NCBI GenBank assembly: GCA_023511455.1
Contig: JAIMBJ010000021.1
Coordinates: forward strand, 1-56,759
Source: Bacillota bacterium
Lineage (GTDB): Bacteria; Armatimonadota; HRBIN16
Direction: 5' to 3'
DNA length: 56,759 nt
Below are positions 6,759 through 15,323 of the stretch, one piece after another (the first letter of the stretch is position 1; every line of letters begins with the position of its first letter). Position numbers and translations under genes: made by a program. Under the pieces are notes generated by a model, which was not told the DNA's origin, did no database searches, and saw nothing but the letters and a program-made list of their open reading frames with translations.

Positions 6759-7336
6759 CGAAACGAGGCTGGCTGAGCTGGTGCCCCGATGAGGTGGTCT
6801 CCAGCGTTACCGACATCGACCCGACTGCACTGCTGCAGCAAGGCATTCGGGCGGTGCTGCTGGACCTGGATAATACGCTGGTGCCCTGGCAGAAGACAGA
6901 TGTACCGGAAGCGATTCGGTGCTGGGTGGAGGCGTTGAAACAGGCAGGCTTGCGTCTGTGTCTGGTCTCCAACACCCGGCGGCGACGCAGGCTGGAGGTG
7001 CTTTCGAAAGATCTGGGCATTGCTTACGTGCCTAAGGCGTTCAAACCGCGCCGGTATGGTCTGCGGCAGGCTCTGGAGCAGCTGGGAACGACTCCTCAGC
7101 AGGCGGTGATGATTGGCGACCAGATGTTCACCGATGTCTGGGGAGGCAACCGCATGGGCATGCGCACCATACTGGTGCTTCCGATGGCGCGGCGCGAGTT
7201 CATCGGCACGAAGGTAAGTCGCCTTCTGGAACGAATATTACTGTGGGCGTACCGCCGGGCGGGTGTGTTGTCACGGGATGCGGGAACCAGCAAAACCATT
7301 TTAACGTCAAACAATCGAGGGGGAATCGGTTCGTGA
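6755..7336 (+). CDS. YqeG-family HAD-IIIA phosphatase
   Basis: 193 residues. The HAD motif I is LLDLDNTLVPW with Asp37 and Asp39; motif II is LCLVSNTRRR, and motif III/IV is AVMIGDQMFTDVWGGNRMGM. These are the hallmarks of the YqeG (YqeG/YkkB-like) HAD IIIA group, whose substrate is not settled. It overlaps mltG by four bases (ATGA) and shares four bases with aroE, so all are translated from one message. The last 30 residues after the HAD fold are low-similarity and may be lineage specific. Confidence 0.88.
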   Translation: MTKRGWLSWCPDEVVSSVTDIDPTALLQQGIRAVLLDLDNTLVPWQKTDVPEAIRCWVEALKQAGLRLCLVSNTRRRRRLEVLSKDLGIAYVPKAFKPRRYGLRQALEQLGTTPQQAVMIGDQMFTDVWGGNRMGMRTILVLPMARREFIGTKVSRLLERILLWAYRRAGVLSRDAGTSKTILTSNNRGGIGS

Positions 7337-8208
7337 GAGTGATTACGGGGCGGACACAAGTGGTGGGCGTGATGGGATATCCGGTGGAGCATAGCCTCTC
7401 TCCGGCAATGCACAACGCCGCGTTCGAGGCGTTGAATATGGACTGGGTTTATGTCCCTCTGCTCACCCCACCCGAAAACGTTCAGGAAGCCATCGCGGGA
7501 TTGCGCGCGATGACTTTTCGGGGCGCGAATATTACCGTGCCTCTGAAGGAACTGATACCGCCTTTGATGGACGAGTTGAGCGAGGTAGCAAAGCAGATTG
7601 GCGCGGTCAACACGGTGTGTCGACGGGAAGATGGCACGCTGTATGGCACGAGCACCGATGGCATCGGTTTTCTGCGGTCGCTGGAATCGGAGCACGTGCT
7701 GATTGGTGACGACCTGCGCGTGGTGGTGCTGGGCACTGGCGGGTCAGCGCGTGCAGTGACGAACGCATTGATTCAGGTCGGTGCGAAGGTGACCGTGGTG
7801 AGCCGTCACCGCGACCGGGCGGCTCAGATGCTGTGGGAGCTGGGAGCAGAAGCCCATGCCCTGCAATACCATGACCCTGCGGTGGTGCAGGTGATGCGAG
7901 AAGCGCAGGTGCTGGTCAACACCACTCCTCTGGGGCTTTATCCCAATGTGGAGGAGATGCCGCCTATCCCGCTGGAAGGATTGCATCCGGATATGCTGGT
8001 GTACGACTTGGTTTACAATCCACCGGTGAGCAGGCTGCTTCGTGAGGCGCAAAAAAGAGGATGTGCCATCATGAACGGCGTAAAAATGCTTGTATACCAG
8101 GGGGCGGAATCCTTTCGATTGTGGACAGGGCAGTACCCGCCTGTGGATGTGATGGAGCAAGTGGTGCGAAAAGCACTGGGCATGGAGTTTGCTGGACAGA
8201 TTGTGTAG
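7333..8208 (+). CDS. aroE: Shikimate dehydrogenase (NADP+)
   Basis: 291 residues, normal length. It reduces 3-dehydroshikimate in the shikimate pathway. The substrate site includes Ser21 and Ser23 (HSLSPAMHN), catalytic Lys72 (NITVPLKE) and Asp109 (GTSTDGIGFL); the nucleotide-binding loop is LGTGGSARAV. VYDLVYNPP and the C-terminal YQGAESFRLWTG are typical. The GTG at 7333 is chosen because it overlaps the previous stop (GTGA) and gives the usual N terminus; an open frame upstream to 7243 lies over the previous gene and is not needed. Confidence 0.95.
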   Translation: MRVITGRTQVVGVMGYPVEHSLSPAMHNAAFEALNMDWVYVPLLTPPENVQEAIAGLRAMTFRGANITVPLKELIPPLMDELSEVAKQIGAVNTVCRREDGTLYGTSTDGIGFLRSLESEHVLIGDDLRVVVLGTGGSARAVTNALIQVGAKVTVVSRHRDRAAQMLWELGAEAHALQYHDPAVVQVMREAQVLVNTTPLGLYPNVEEMPPIPLEGLHPDMLVYDLVYNPPVSRLLREAQKRGCAIMNGVKMLVYQGAESFRLWTGQYPPVDVMEQVVRKALGMEFAGQIV

Positions 8209-8211
8209 AGG

Positions 8212-8240
8212 TTGTGTATCTCGTTATAAAATGCTATGAT
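8212..8240 (+). promoter_or_regulatory. Sigma-70-like promoter ahead of pilB
   Basis: TTGTGT (8212-8217), 17 bases, TATGAT (8235-8240). The predicted transcript begins near 8247, about 83 bases before pilB. It probably drives the pilus operon. Confidence 0.6.
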
Positions 8241-8275
8241 GATGTAACAGGAATCATCTGTGCATTCACCGGATA

Positions 8276-8296
8276 CACCCGTTTCCGGCACGGGTG
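8276..8296 (+). other. Leader hairpin upstream of pilB
   Basis: CACCCGT-TTCCGGC-ACGGGTG: a perfect 7-base stem in the pilB leader, 33 bases before the start codon. There is no run of T, so it is not a terminator. I do not recognise a riboswitch class. Confidence 0.45.
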
Positions 8297-8329
8297 GGGA
8301 GCCAAACAAGTAAACGGGGTGAGAGAGCA

Positions 8330-10102
8330 ATGGCAACCGTACGGAAGAGTCTCGGCGAGTACCTGGTCGAGCGGGGATACATCACGCGCGAGCAGCTGGA
8401 GCAGGCGCAAAAAATCCAGCGCAGCTCCGGTGGCGACCTGGGCAGGATTCTGATCGACAACCAGTGGGCGACACCTGCGCAGGTGGCGGAAGCGCGCGCG
8501 CAGGAACTAGGGGTTCCTTTTGTCGACCTGAACACCTTTACCATCGACCCCAGCGCGGTGAACGTGGTTCCCGAGCGCATTGCCCGACAGCACAAGGTGG
8601 TTCCCATCCTGAAGGATGGGAACGTGTTGACCGTGGCGATGGCGGACGTGAACAACGTGCTGGCGTTTGATGACCTGCGGCTGGTTTCGCGCTGCACCAT
8701 TCGCCCTGCGCTGGCAGCAGCCGACGCCATCGAAGAGGCGATTAACCGCGCCTACCAGTCCGTGGTCGGCAAAGCGCCGGAAGCGGAAGCGTCCACCGCG
8801 GCGGCTGCGCCCGTCGGCGGGGGGATGATGGCGCAGATTAAAGCGGATATCGCACAGGTTGGCGTGGGCATGGATGTGGACGAAGAGGACGTGGAAAGCG
8901 CAGCGCGCGTGGCAGAAGAAGCTCCTATCGTGCGCATTGCCAACACCATTATCCAGCAGGCGGTTAAAGAGCGCGCATCGGATATCCATGTGGAGCCTCA
9001 GGAGCGCGGCGTGCGAATCCGCTACCGCATTGACGGTGTCTTGCACGAGATTATGACCCTGCCCAAGTACATTCAGGCTCCACTCATCTCCCGCTACAAG
9101 ATTATGGCGGAGATGAACATCGCGGAGCGTCGCCTCCCGCAAGACGGACGTATCCCCATCCGCGTGGAAGGCAAAGATTACGACCTGCGTGTGTCTTCTA
9201 TCCCCGTTCACCTCAGCTCTGGCATGGGCGAGAAAATCGTCATGCGTATCCTGGACAAGACCAGCATCCTGATCGGGCTGGAGAAACTGGGCTTCACGCC
9301 TGAAGTTCAGGCGCAGCTGGAAGAACTGGTCATCCAGCCGAACGGTATGGTGCTCTCCACCGGTCCGACGGGTTCGGGAAAGACCACTACCCAGTATTCG
9401 GTGCTGCACAAACTCAACTCGATTGAAAAGAACATCATCACCATCGAGGACCCTGTGGAGTACCAGCTACCGGGTATCAGCCAGGTGCAGGTGAACCGCA
9501 AAGCCGGATTGACCTTTGCGAACGCTCTGCGCTCGTTCCTGCGCCAGGACCCCGATATCATCATGGTCGGTGAAATGCGCGACCTGGAAACGGCGGAAAT
9601 CGCGATTGAGGCATCGCTGACGGGACACCTCGTTCTGACCACCCTGCACACCAACGACGCCCCGTCGGCGGTTATCCGTATGATTGATATGGGTGTGGAG
9701 CCGTACCTTATCTCGGCAACCGTGATTGGTGTTCTGGCACAGCGTCTGGCACGCCGTCTCTGCCCGCACTGCAAGGAACCGTACGAGGTGCCTGCCGCCG
9801 AACTGCGGCGGTTTGGCTTCCGTCCGGAACACCCTGACCAGATGGTAACGCTCTGGCGAGGGCGAGGCTGTGAGGCGTGCCGGTATACCGGGTTCCGCGG
9901 ACGTATCGGCATCTTTGAACTAATGCGGGTGAACGACGAAATCGCGGAACTGATTGTCCGGCGTGCACCGCTGGCAGACATCCGCGACGCGGCAAAGGCG
10001 AACGGCATGCATGAACTGCGTGAGGATGGCTTGCTAAAGGTTCTGGAAGGCGTTACCACACCGGACGAAGTGATGCGTGTGGTCTTCACCGCAGGGCACT
10101 AA
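8330..10102 (+). CDS. pilB: Type IV pilus extension ATPase PilB
   Basis: 590 residues. The N-terminal 160 residues are a MshEN-type domain (LGEYLVERGYITREQLEQA; in related ATPases this domain can bind cyclic di-GMP). The secretion ATPase core follows: Walker A GPTGSGKTTT near 345, Asp box IITIEDPVE, Walker B DPDIIMVGEMRD near 406, His box TLHTNDAP, and a four-cysteine zinc site (CPHC near 478, CEAC near 514). It powers pilus polymerisation at the inner membrane. The ATG at 8330 is preferred over an upstream in-frame codon because GAGAG precedes it and the protein then begins like its relatives. pilT, pilC and pilD follow. Confidence 0.95.
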   Translation: MATVRKSLGEYLVERGYITREQLEQAQKIQRSSGGDLGRILIDNQWATPAQVAEARAQELGVPFVDLNTFTIDPSAVNVVPERIARQHKVVPILKDGNVLTVAMADVNNVLAFDDLRLVSRCTIRPALAAADAIEEAINRAYQSVVGKAPEAEASTAAAAPVGGGMMAQIKADIAQVGVGMDVDEEDVESAARVAEEAPIVRIANTIIQQAVKERASDIHVEPQERGVRIRYRIDGVLHEIMTLPKYIQAPLISRYKIMAEMNIAERRLPQDGRIPIRVEGKDYDLRVSSIPVHLSSGMGEKIVMRILDKTSILIGLEKLGFTPEVQAQLEELVIQPNGMVLSTGPTGSGKTTTQYSVLHKLNSIEKNIITIEDPVEYQLPGISQVQVNRKAGLTFANALRSFLRQDPDIIMVGEMRDLETAEIAIEASLTGHLVLTTLHTNDAPSAVIRMIDMGVEPYLISATVIGVLAQRLARRLCPHCKEPYEVPAAELRRFGFRPEHPDQMVTLWRGRGCEACRYTGFRGRIGIFELMRVNDEIAELIVRRAPLADIRDAAKANGMHELREDGLLKVLEGVTTPDEVMRVVFTAGH

Positions 10103-10129
10103 CAACCATCAAGGGAGGCAGAACTTTCC

Positions 10130-11323
10130 GTGGAGCAGACAACGCAGTTCGATATCGAACCAACCATCGGAGGGCAAACCGCTGCCCCCTCCGCGGCGAC
10201 GGCGGTGCGTCCACGCAGTCTCGAGGATGCGCACATCGACGACCTGCTGCGTATCGTCGTCGAAAAGGGGGCGTCTGACCTGCATCTGTGTGCAGGCGTA
10301 CCACCTGTCATCCGCGTGGACGGCAGGTTGATACCCACCAATTATGAAAAAGCCACGCCGCAGGACACCCAGCGGCTCATGTACGATATCCTGACCGACG
10401 AGCAAATCCAGCGGTTCGAGAGCACCCTGGAGCTGGACTTCTCGTACTCGCTGGGCAAAATGGCACGCTTCCGCGTCAACGTGTATCGCGACCGGGGCGC
10501 AGTGGCGGCGGCGTTCCGACTGATTCCCACTCGCATCCCGACTATTCGTGAGCTGAACCTGCCGCCGGTGCTGGAAGAGCTCACGCGCCTGCCGCGCGGA
10601 TTGATTATTGTCACCGGACCTACCGGTTCGGGAAAGTCCACCACCCAGGCGGCGATGATTAACCAGATTAACATGGAGCGGAGCGTGCACATCGTCACCA
10701 TCGAGGACCCGATTGAATATCTCCACTCGCACCGCTTCAGCATCATCAACCAGCGTGAGCTGGGGCAGGATACCAGGTCGTTCCATAATGCGCTGCGGGC
10801 GGTTCTGCGCGAGGACCCGGACGTGATTCTCGTTGGAGAGATGCGCGACCCGGAGACCATCGCACTGGCGATTACCGCAGCCGAAACCGGACACCTCGTG
10901 CTGGCGACCCTGCACACCAACAGTGCAGCCACCACGATTGACCGTATCGTGGACGTATTCCCGCCTGGACAGCAGGAGCAAATCCGCATCCAGCTCTCCA
11001 ACAGCATTCAGGCGGTCATCTGCCAGCAACTGCTGCCCCGCGCGGGACAACCGGGGCGCGTGCCCGCGGTAGAGGTGATGATTGCCACTCCGGCGATTCG
11101 AAACCTGATTCGCGAAAACAAGGCACACCAGATTACCTCGGTCATCCAGACCAGCGCGAACGTGGGCATGCAGACGATGGACCAGTCGCTGCGTGACCTG
11201 TACATGAAGGGCTGGATTACACTGGAAGAGGCGCTCTCGCGGGCAATGAACCCCGACGAGCTGAAGAAGATGATATCGCCCACCACAGTGACCGAGGGCA
11301 CCGTCGTGGCGCGTGGACGATAG
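10130..11323 (+). CDS. pilT: Type IV pilus retraction ATPase PilT
   Basis: 397 residues, somewhat longer than usual because of a variable N-terminal tail of about 35 residues. Walker A GPTGSGKSTT lies near residue 163, the Asp box is IVTIEDPIEY, Walker B is DPDVILVGEMRDPET, the His box is TLHTNSA, and the PilT-specific AIRNLIRENK occurs near 322. It has no zinc-binding cysteines, which separates it from PilB. It disassembles the pilus for retraction and twitching. The start is GTG, with GGGAGG 11 bases ahead, a rather long spacing. Confidence 0.95.
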   Translation: MEQTTQFDIEPTIGGQTAAPSAATAVRPRSLEDAHIDDLLRIVVEKGASDLHLCAGVPPVIRVDGRLIPTNYEKATPQDTQRLMYDILTDEQIQRFESTLELDFSYSLGKMARFRVNVYRDRGAVAAAFRLIPTRIPTIRELNLPPVLEELTRLPRGLIIVTGPTGSGKSTTQAAMINQINMERSVHIVTIEDPIEYLHSHRFSIINQRELGQDTRSFHNALRAVLREDPDVILVGEMRDPETIALAITAAETGHLVLATLHTNSAATTIDRIVDVFPPGQQEQIRIQLSNSIQAVICQQLLPRAGQPGRVPAVEVMIATPAIRNLIRENKAHQITSVIQTSANVGMQTMDQSLRDLYMKGWITLEEALSRAMNPDELKKMISPTTVTEGTVVARGR

Positions 11324-11335
11324 ACGAGCGGAACC

Positions 11336-11358
11336 GTAGCCGCAGGCTTCAGCCTGCG
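11336..11358. repeat. Short palindromic repeat, copy A
   Basis: GTAGC followed by CGCAGGCTTCAGCCTGCG, an 8-base inverted repeat with a 2-base centre. The same 23-base unit recurs at 11385-11407 and 49041-49063 with only the central base changed. Confidence 0.75.
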
Positions 11359-11384
11359 CTTCAGATAGACCGTTACATGGAATC

Positions 11385-11407
11385 GTAGCCGCAGGCTTTA
11401 GCCTGCG
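11385..11407. repeat. Short palindromic repeat, copy B
   Basis: Same unit as copy A, with T at the variable centre. It lies in the pilT-pilC gap 26 bases after copy A, in the same orientation, and just before the pilC ribosome binding site. Confidence 0.75.
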
Positions 11408-11430
11408 CCGCTGCAGAGGAGGGATCAACA

Positions 11431-12663
11431 ATGCCAACTTTTGCTTACACCTTCCGCGATGCGGCGGGTACCGTGCGTTCTGGCACCTCGGAGGCGGAAA
11501 GCGCAGAAACCCTGCGCCGGCGTTTGCAGGAGCAGGGCTTTACCGTCACCGAGGTGCGTCAGGTGCGCGCACAACGACCAGGCGGCGGTTGGGGACGCGT
11601 GAAGCTCAGCGACCTGGCGATTTTCTGCCGCCAGTTCTCCACCATGCAGGATGCAGGAGTGTCCATCGTGCGCAGTCTGGACGTACTGGCTCAGCAGACC
11701 CAGAGCCCCAAACTGCGACGCATCATCATGGACATTCAGGCGGAAGTGGAAGCCGGTCAGACGCTTTCGAAAGCGATGAGCAAGTACCCGAACGTGTTCT
11801 CCAACCTGTTCATCGGTTTGATACGGGCAGGCGAAGTGGGTGGCGTTCTGGAGGAGAGCCTGCAGCGTCTGGCGGCGTTCCTCGAGGCGGATGTCGCCCT
11901 GCGCCGTAAGGTGCGCGCCGCGATGACCTACCCCACCATCGTGGTGATTGCCGCGCTGGCGATCGTTATCGGGCTGGTGACGTTCATCCTGCCCAAGTTC
12001 TTCGACGTGTTCAGGGACCTGGGCATCAAAGACTTCCCGGTGATGACGCAGATGCTGATGGATTTCAGCAACTTCCTCACCAGCCGATGGTACGTGATGA
12101 TCGCTATCGTGGTGCTGGTGGTCATGGCGTTCCGCATGTTTGTGCGCACCCGTATCGGACGCAGGCTGTATGACCGCCTGAAGCTGAAGCTGCCCGTCTT
12201 CGGTCCGCTGAACCACAAAATCGCACTGGCGCGCTTCTCGCGCACACTCAGCACCCTGCTCAGCTCCGGCGTGCCTATCCTGCAGGCTCTGGAGACGGTG
12301 GCAGGTACGGTGGCGAACGAGATTATCGCCGAGGCGGTGATGGAAGCGCGCGCCCGCATCCGTGAGGGTGACCGAATCGGACCGCCACTGGAGAAAAGCG
12401 GCATGTTCCCGCCGATGGTGGTGCACATGATTTCCATCGGTGAGGAGTCGGGTGCGCTCGACCAGATGCTGTCCAAAGTGGCAGACTTCTACGAGTCGGA
12501 GGTGGAGTCCACCCTGCAATCGCTTACCTCAGCGATTGAGCCGGTGCTCATCGTGCTGCTGGGTGGCATGGTGGGCTTCATCGTCATCTCGTTGCTGTTG
12601 CCGCTGATTACAGCGGTGCAGAGCCTTGCCGGTGGACAGGGCGGCGCCGAAGGCGGCGGATAA
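11431..12663 (+). CDS. pilC: Type IV pilus inner-membrane platform protein PilC
   Basis: 410 residues, normal length. It has the two-fold GspF/PilC layout: a cytoplasmic helical domain with the hallmark FCRQFSTMQDAGVSIVRSLD (near 68-87), a first membrane hairpin near 165-190 (TIVVIAALAIVIGLVTFILP) and 212-235, a second cytoplasmic domain (ALARFSRTLSTLLSSGVPI), and a C-terminal membrane helix (VLIVLLGGMVGFIVISLLLP). The platform couples the PilB and PilT motors to pilin. The ribosome binding site is GAGGAGGG. Confidence 0.95.
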   Translation: MPTFAYTFRDAAGTVRSGTSEAESAETLRRRLQEQGFTVTEVRQVRAQRPGGGWGRVKLSDLAIFCRQFSTMQDAGVSIVRSLDVLAQQTQSPKLRRIIMDIQAEVEAGQTLSKAMSKYPNVFSNLFIGLIRAGEVGGVLEESLQRLAAFLEADVALRRKVRAAMTYPTIVVIAALAIVIGLVTFILPKFFDVFRDLGIKDFPVMTQMLMDFSNFLTSRWYVMIAIVVLVVMAFRMFVRTRIGRRLYDRLKLKLPVFGPLNHKIALARFSRTLSTLLSSGVPILQALETVAGTVANEIIAEAVMEARARIREGDRIGPPLEKSGMFPPMVVHMISIGEESGALDQMLSKVADFYESEVESTLQSLTSAIEPVLIVLLGGMVGFIVISLLLPLITAVQSLAGGQGGAEGGG

Positions 12664-12668
12664 GCGTT

Positions 12669-12696
12669 CAGGGGGCGAGCGAGACATCGCCCCCTG
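12669..12696 (+). other. Hairpin between pilC and pilD
   Basis: CAGGGGGCGA paired perfectly with TCGCCCCCTG around an 8-base loop. No T run follows. It could stabilise the 3' end of the pilBTC message or attenuate read-through into pilD. Confidence 0.55.
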
Positions 12697-12728
12697 CAGG
12701 CAACAGGAAGGATGCGAACCGACGGATT

Positions 12729-13754
12729 ATGCCGGAATGGTACATCGGGCTGGTGGTGTTTATCTACGGGACGGTGGTAGGTAGCTTCCTGAACGTGCTT
12801 ATCTACCGCCTCCCACGTGGTTTATCTATCGTCAAGCCACGTTCCCACTGCCCGAGCTGTAAGACCGAGCTGCGTGCCAGAGACCTGATACCTTTGCTCA
12901 GCTTCCTCTGGCAGCGCGGCAAATGTCGCTACTGTGGCACGCACATCTCCTGGCGCTATTTCTGGGTGGAGCTGACGACCGGACTGCTATTCTGGGGCAT
13001 TTACTGGCGTTACGGCTGGAGCTGGGATACCCTGTTTTATGTGTTTTTTGCGGCAGCGCTGATAGCCGCTTTCTTTATAGACCTGGAACATTTTTTGATT
13101 CCTGATGGATTAAACGTCTTCATGCTGGCGCTGGGCATCGCCCGCAACGCTGTGCTTATTGCCGAAGACAGCCCTCAGGCGTGGATGACCGTAGGCGGGT
13201 GGAAACTGCCTTACGCGCTGGTAGGCGCGGTAGTATGTACACTGCTTTTTGCGACCATCGCTGTGATGGGGCGAGTGATGTTTCGAAAGGACGCTATGGG
13301 CTTTGGAGACGTGAAATTGGCGCGGGCGATTGGCACGCTGATGCCTTTGAAACTCGCGTTGCTGGCTTTTGCGGGCGCGGTGGCTCTGGGAGCTATCGTG
13401 GGAGGATTGCTGGTTATCTTCACGCTGAAACGGCAATCCCCTGCAGGTGCTCCGTCCGCAGCCGGGGCTGCGCCGTCCACTCCTCCTGAACCTCTGACGC
13501 AGATGTTGCTCTACAGCCTCGCGCTGCTGGTTGCACTGGATGTGCTGATATTCCTCTATGACGGCGTGCGCTCCCTGTTTTCGTCGCGCAAAGTTTCCGG
13601 GGCGAGCTCGGAGGAAGAGGAGTTCGTGCCGGGTTTGACCACTATCCCATTCGGTCCTTATATCGTGGCGGCTACACTCATCGCGCTGATAGGCAAGCCC
13701 TATGTGCTGTCGTTGTGGGATGCCTACTGGCGCTGGGCAACAGGAGGTGGGTAG
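12729..13754 (+). CDS. pilD: Prepilin peptidase and N-methyltransferase PilD
   Basis: 341 residues, longer than the usual 250-290. The N-terminal domain has two zinc-binding pairs, CPSC near 40 and CRYC near 66. The aspartate protease site is shown by FIDLEHFLIPD (Asp near 117) and GFGDVKL (Asp near 195). Between the later membrane segments there is an insert of about 25 residues rich in Ala and Pro (SPAGAPSAAGAAPSTPPEPL), and the C terminus is extended by another membrane segment. It cleaves and methylates the prepilins encoded downstream. Those have Ala rather than Gly before the cut in four of five cases, which makes this enzyme's specificity interesting. Confidence 0.93.
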   Translation: MPEWYIGLVVFIYGTVVGSFLNVLIYRLPRGLSIVKPRSHCPSCKTELRARDLIPLLSFLWQRGKCRYCGTHISWRYFWVELTTGLLFWGIYWRYGWSWDTLFYVFFAAALIAAFFIDLEHFLIPDGLNVFMLALGIARNAVLIAEDSPQAWMTVGGWKLPYALVGAVVCTLLFATIAVMGRVMFRKDAMGFGDVKLARAIGTLMPLKLALLAFAGAVALGAIVGGLLVIFTLKRQSPAGAPSAAGAAPSTPPEPLTQMLLYSLALLVALDVLIFLYDGVRSLFSSRKVSGASSEEEEFVPGLTTIPFGPYIVAATLIALIGKPYVLSLWDAYWRWATGGG

Positions 13755-13757
13755 GCG

Positions 13758-14333
13758 ATGGCAGTGCAAGCAGTTTCCAAACCCATCACCTACGAGGAAT
13801 GGCTGCGGATGCCGGAGACGAACCAGCGTTATGAGATTGTCGACGGAGTGTTGCAAATGTCACCTGCGCCGAATATGCTACACCAGCTGCTCGTTGGGGA
13901 GCTGTCTGGGATTTTCCGAAAGTTGGTGCCAAAATCAGTAGGATTGGTAGTTACGGCTCCCATTGACGTAACCGTTTCTCGGTCTCCGCTGAAGGTGCGC
14001 CAGCCGGATGTGATGGTGGTATTGTTCCGTGAGGATGGCTGGCGCGATGTGCAGGCGTTGCTGGATGCGCCGCCCGGGGAGGTTATACCAGACCTGGTGG
14101 TGGTAGTGCTGTCTCCCAGTGAAAGTAGGGTAGCCGTTCAGGAGAAGATAGAGGATTACCAGCGCGCTGGCGTTCGGGAGGCGTGGATTGTCAGTCCAGA
14201 GGCGCAGACGGTAGAGGTACTGCGCTTGAGCGCACAGAAAACCGAGCGCATCGGCTTGTACGGGCGGGGAGATACCGTCCGTTCGGAATTATTGCCAGAA
14301 TTGCAAGTAGATACCGACCGCCTCTTCGCGTAG
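13758..14333 (+). CDS. Uma2-family (DUF820) protein, probably catalytically inactive
   Basis: 191 residues with the Uma2 PD-(D/E)xK nuclease-like layout: TYEEWLRMPETNQRYEIVDG, then QPDVMVV (Asp84), DLVVVVLSPS (112-121) and EKIEDYQRAGVREAWIV. The family normally reads DLVVEVLSPS; here the catalytic Glu position is Val116 (codon GTA at 14103-14105, one base from GAA). The second Uma2 gene in this window, at 21795, keeps the Glu. It starts three bases after pilD and may be co-transcribed with it. The biological role of Uma2 proteins is not established; many genomes of this type carry dozens. Confidence 0.85.
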   Translation: MAVQAVSKPITYEEWLRMPETNQRYEIVDGVLQMSPAPNMLHQLLVGELSGIFRKLVPKSVGLVVTAPIDVTVSRSPLKVRQPDVMVVLFREDGWRDVQALLDAPPGEVIPDLVVVVLSPSESRVAVQEKIEDYQRAGVREAWIVSPEAQTVEVLRLSAQKTERIGLYGRGDTVRSELLPELQVDTDRLFA

Positions 14334-14393
14334 GGGAACAATACGCCCGGAGGCGTCGTCAAAACCGACAGGAAAGGAACGAGGTGACCGACT

Positions 14394-15182
14394 ATGCGAG
14401 ACCGGATTTGCACCAGAGCGTTCACGATGGTGGAGATGCTGACGGTGATAGCGATTATCGCCGTGCTCGCCGCCATCATTTTTCCCGTAGCGGCAACGGT
14501 GCGCGAACAGGCACGTCGCACCACCACCATGTCCAACCTGCACCAGATACAGGTTGCGTTAAAGCTGTACAAACAGGACAATCGAGTGTATCCCGAGGTG
14601 CTGTTGGGCTACGTGGAGTTCGACAACAGCAACAACCCCATACCTGCGGACAGAATCCGCGGGGGCTTCCTGTATCAGGCTTACATCCGTGACATCAACA
14701 TCTTCCGCAGCCCGAACAATCCGGTGAACGACAAAGTGAGCTGGCGGGCGGTGGAGGTGATGCTGCCCGACCCGAGCAATCCCAGCGTGCGTACCAACGA
14801 AATTAACGGCGTGCTGGTAACTCGTCCCTTCTACGTCTTTGACAGCATGGACGTGGGGCAGACCTGCCCGGGCAGTGGGGTGTTCGAGCAGCACTACAGC
14901 CTGTATCGCCCTTACATGCCGACAAGCAATACCGCTGGCCCTCTGGATGACATGTGCCAGCTGCAGTACAACCTGCCGCCGGAGAACACTATCGTGACCT
15001 GGGTGTCCGACCATCGTAGTTGCGACAGGACAGGCAGGCCTACTGCCGGCAGCAAAGACATCGTGCTGCTGCTCAGCGGTACGGCGAAACCGGTCGACTC
15101 GCGCATCATTGCCCAGAAGATGACCGGCAACGACCCGAACTTCAGCAATGCAGGGCAGAACAAGTTCTGGTGCCTGGACTGA
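14394..15182 (+). CDS. Type IV pilin / pseudopilin (PulG-like)
   Basis: 262 residues. It has a short basic leader MRDRICTRA, then the prepilin signature FTMVEMLTVIAIIAVLAAII; Glu5 of the mature protein is present. The residue before the cut is Ala, not the usual Gly. The hydrophobic helix is followed by ATVREQARRTTTMSNLHQIQVALKL, typical of PulG-like pseudopilins, then a cysteine-containing globular part (cysteines near residues 155, 184, 205 and 261). It is the first of four pilin-like genes here and may be a major or minor subunit. The ribosome binding site is GAGGTGA. Confidence 0.88.
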   Translation: MRDRICTRAFTMVEMLTVIAIIAVLAAIIFPVAATVREQARRTTTMSNLHQIQVALKLYKQDNRVYPEVLLGYVEFDNSNNPIPADRIRGGFLYQAYIRDINIFRSPNNPVNDKVSWRAVEVMLPDPSNPSVRTNEINGVLVTRPFYVFDSMDVGQTCPGSGVFEQHYSLYRPYMPTSNTAGPLDDMCQLQYNLPPENTIVTWVSDHRSCDRTGRPTAGSKDIVLLLSGTAKPVDSRIIAQKMTGNDPNFSNAGQNKFWCLD

Positions 15183-15229
15183 GGCAGGATTGCCGTGCGC
15201 TCGGTTGAAGTGGACGCAACGTTGTTACC

Positions 15230-15278
15230 GTGCATGACAAGGAGCGGATGAGATATTGCGCTCACGTTGTGCATGACA
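15230..15278 (+). repeat. Pair of 10-base direct repeats before the PilV-like gene
   Basis: GTGCATGACA occurs at 15230-15239 and 15269-15278, each preceded by ACGTTGT-like sequence. It could be a binding site pair or a chance duplication. Confidence 0.35.
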
Positions 15279-15323
15279 GGGGGACGGTCATAACCCACCA
15301 GATGGTAGGCGGTGGAGGCGAAC

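Noticed and set aside
8241-8329. Cyclic di-GMP riboswitch before pilB
   Set aside because: The conserved bases of the known classes are not seen; only a simple hairpin can be supported.
11336-11407. Closely spaced repeats as a CRISPR array
   Set aside because: There are only two units 26 bases apart, the third copy is 38 kb away, and no cas genes are present. They are palindromic intergenic repeats.
10109-11437. A 442-codon open frame on the minus strand
   Set aside because: It mirrors pilT, which has all family motifs; the antisense product has low-complexity His/Arg/Gln composition.
12669-12696. Terminator between pilC and pilD
   Set aside because: The stem is strong but no run of T follows, so it is listed as a hairpin only.
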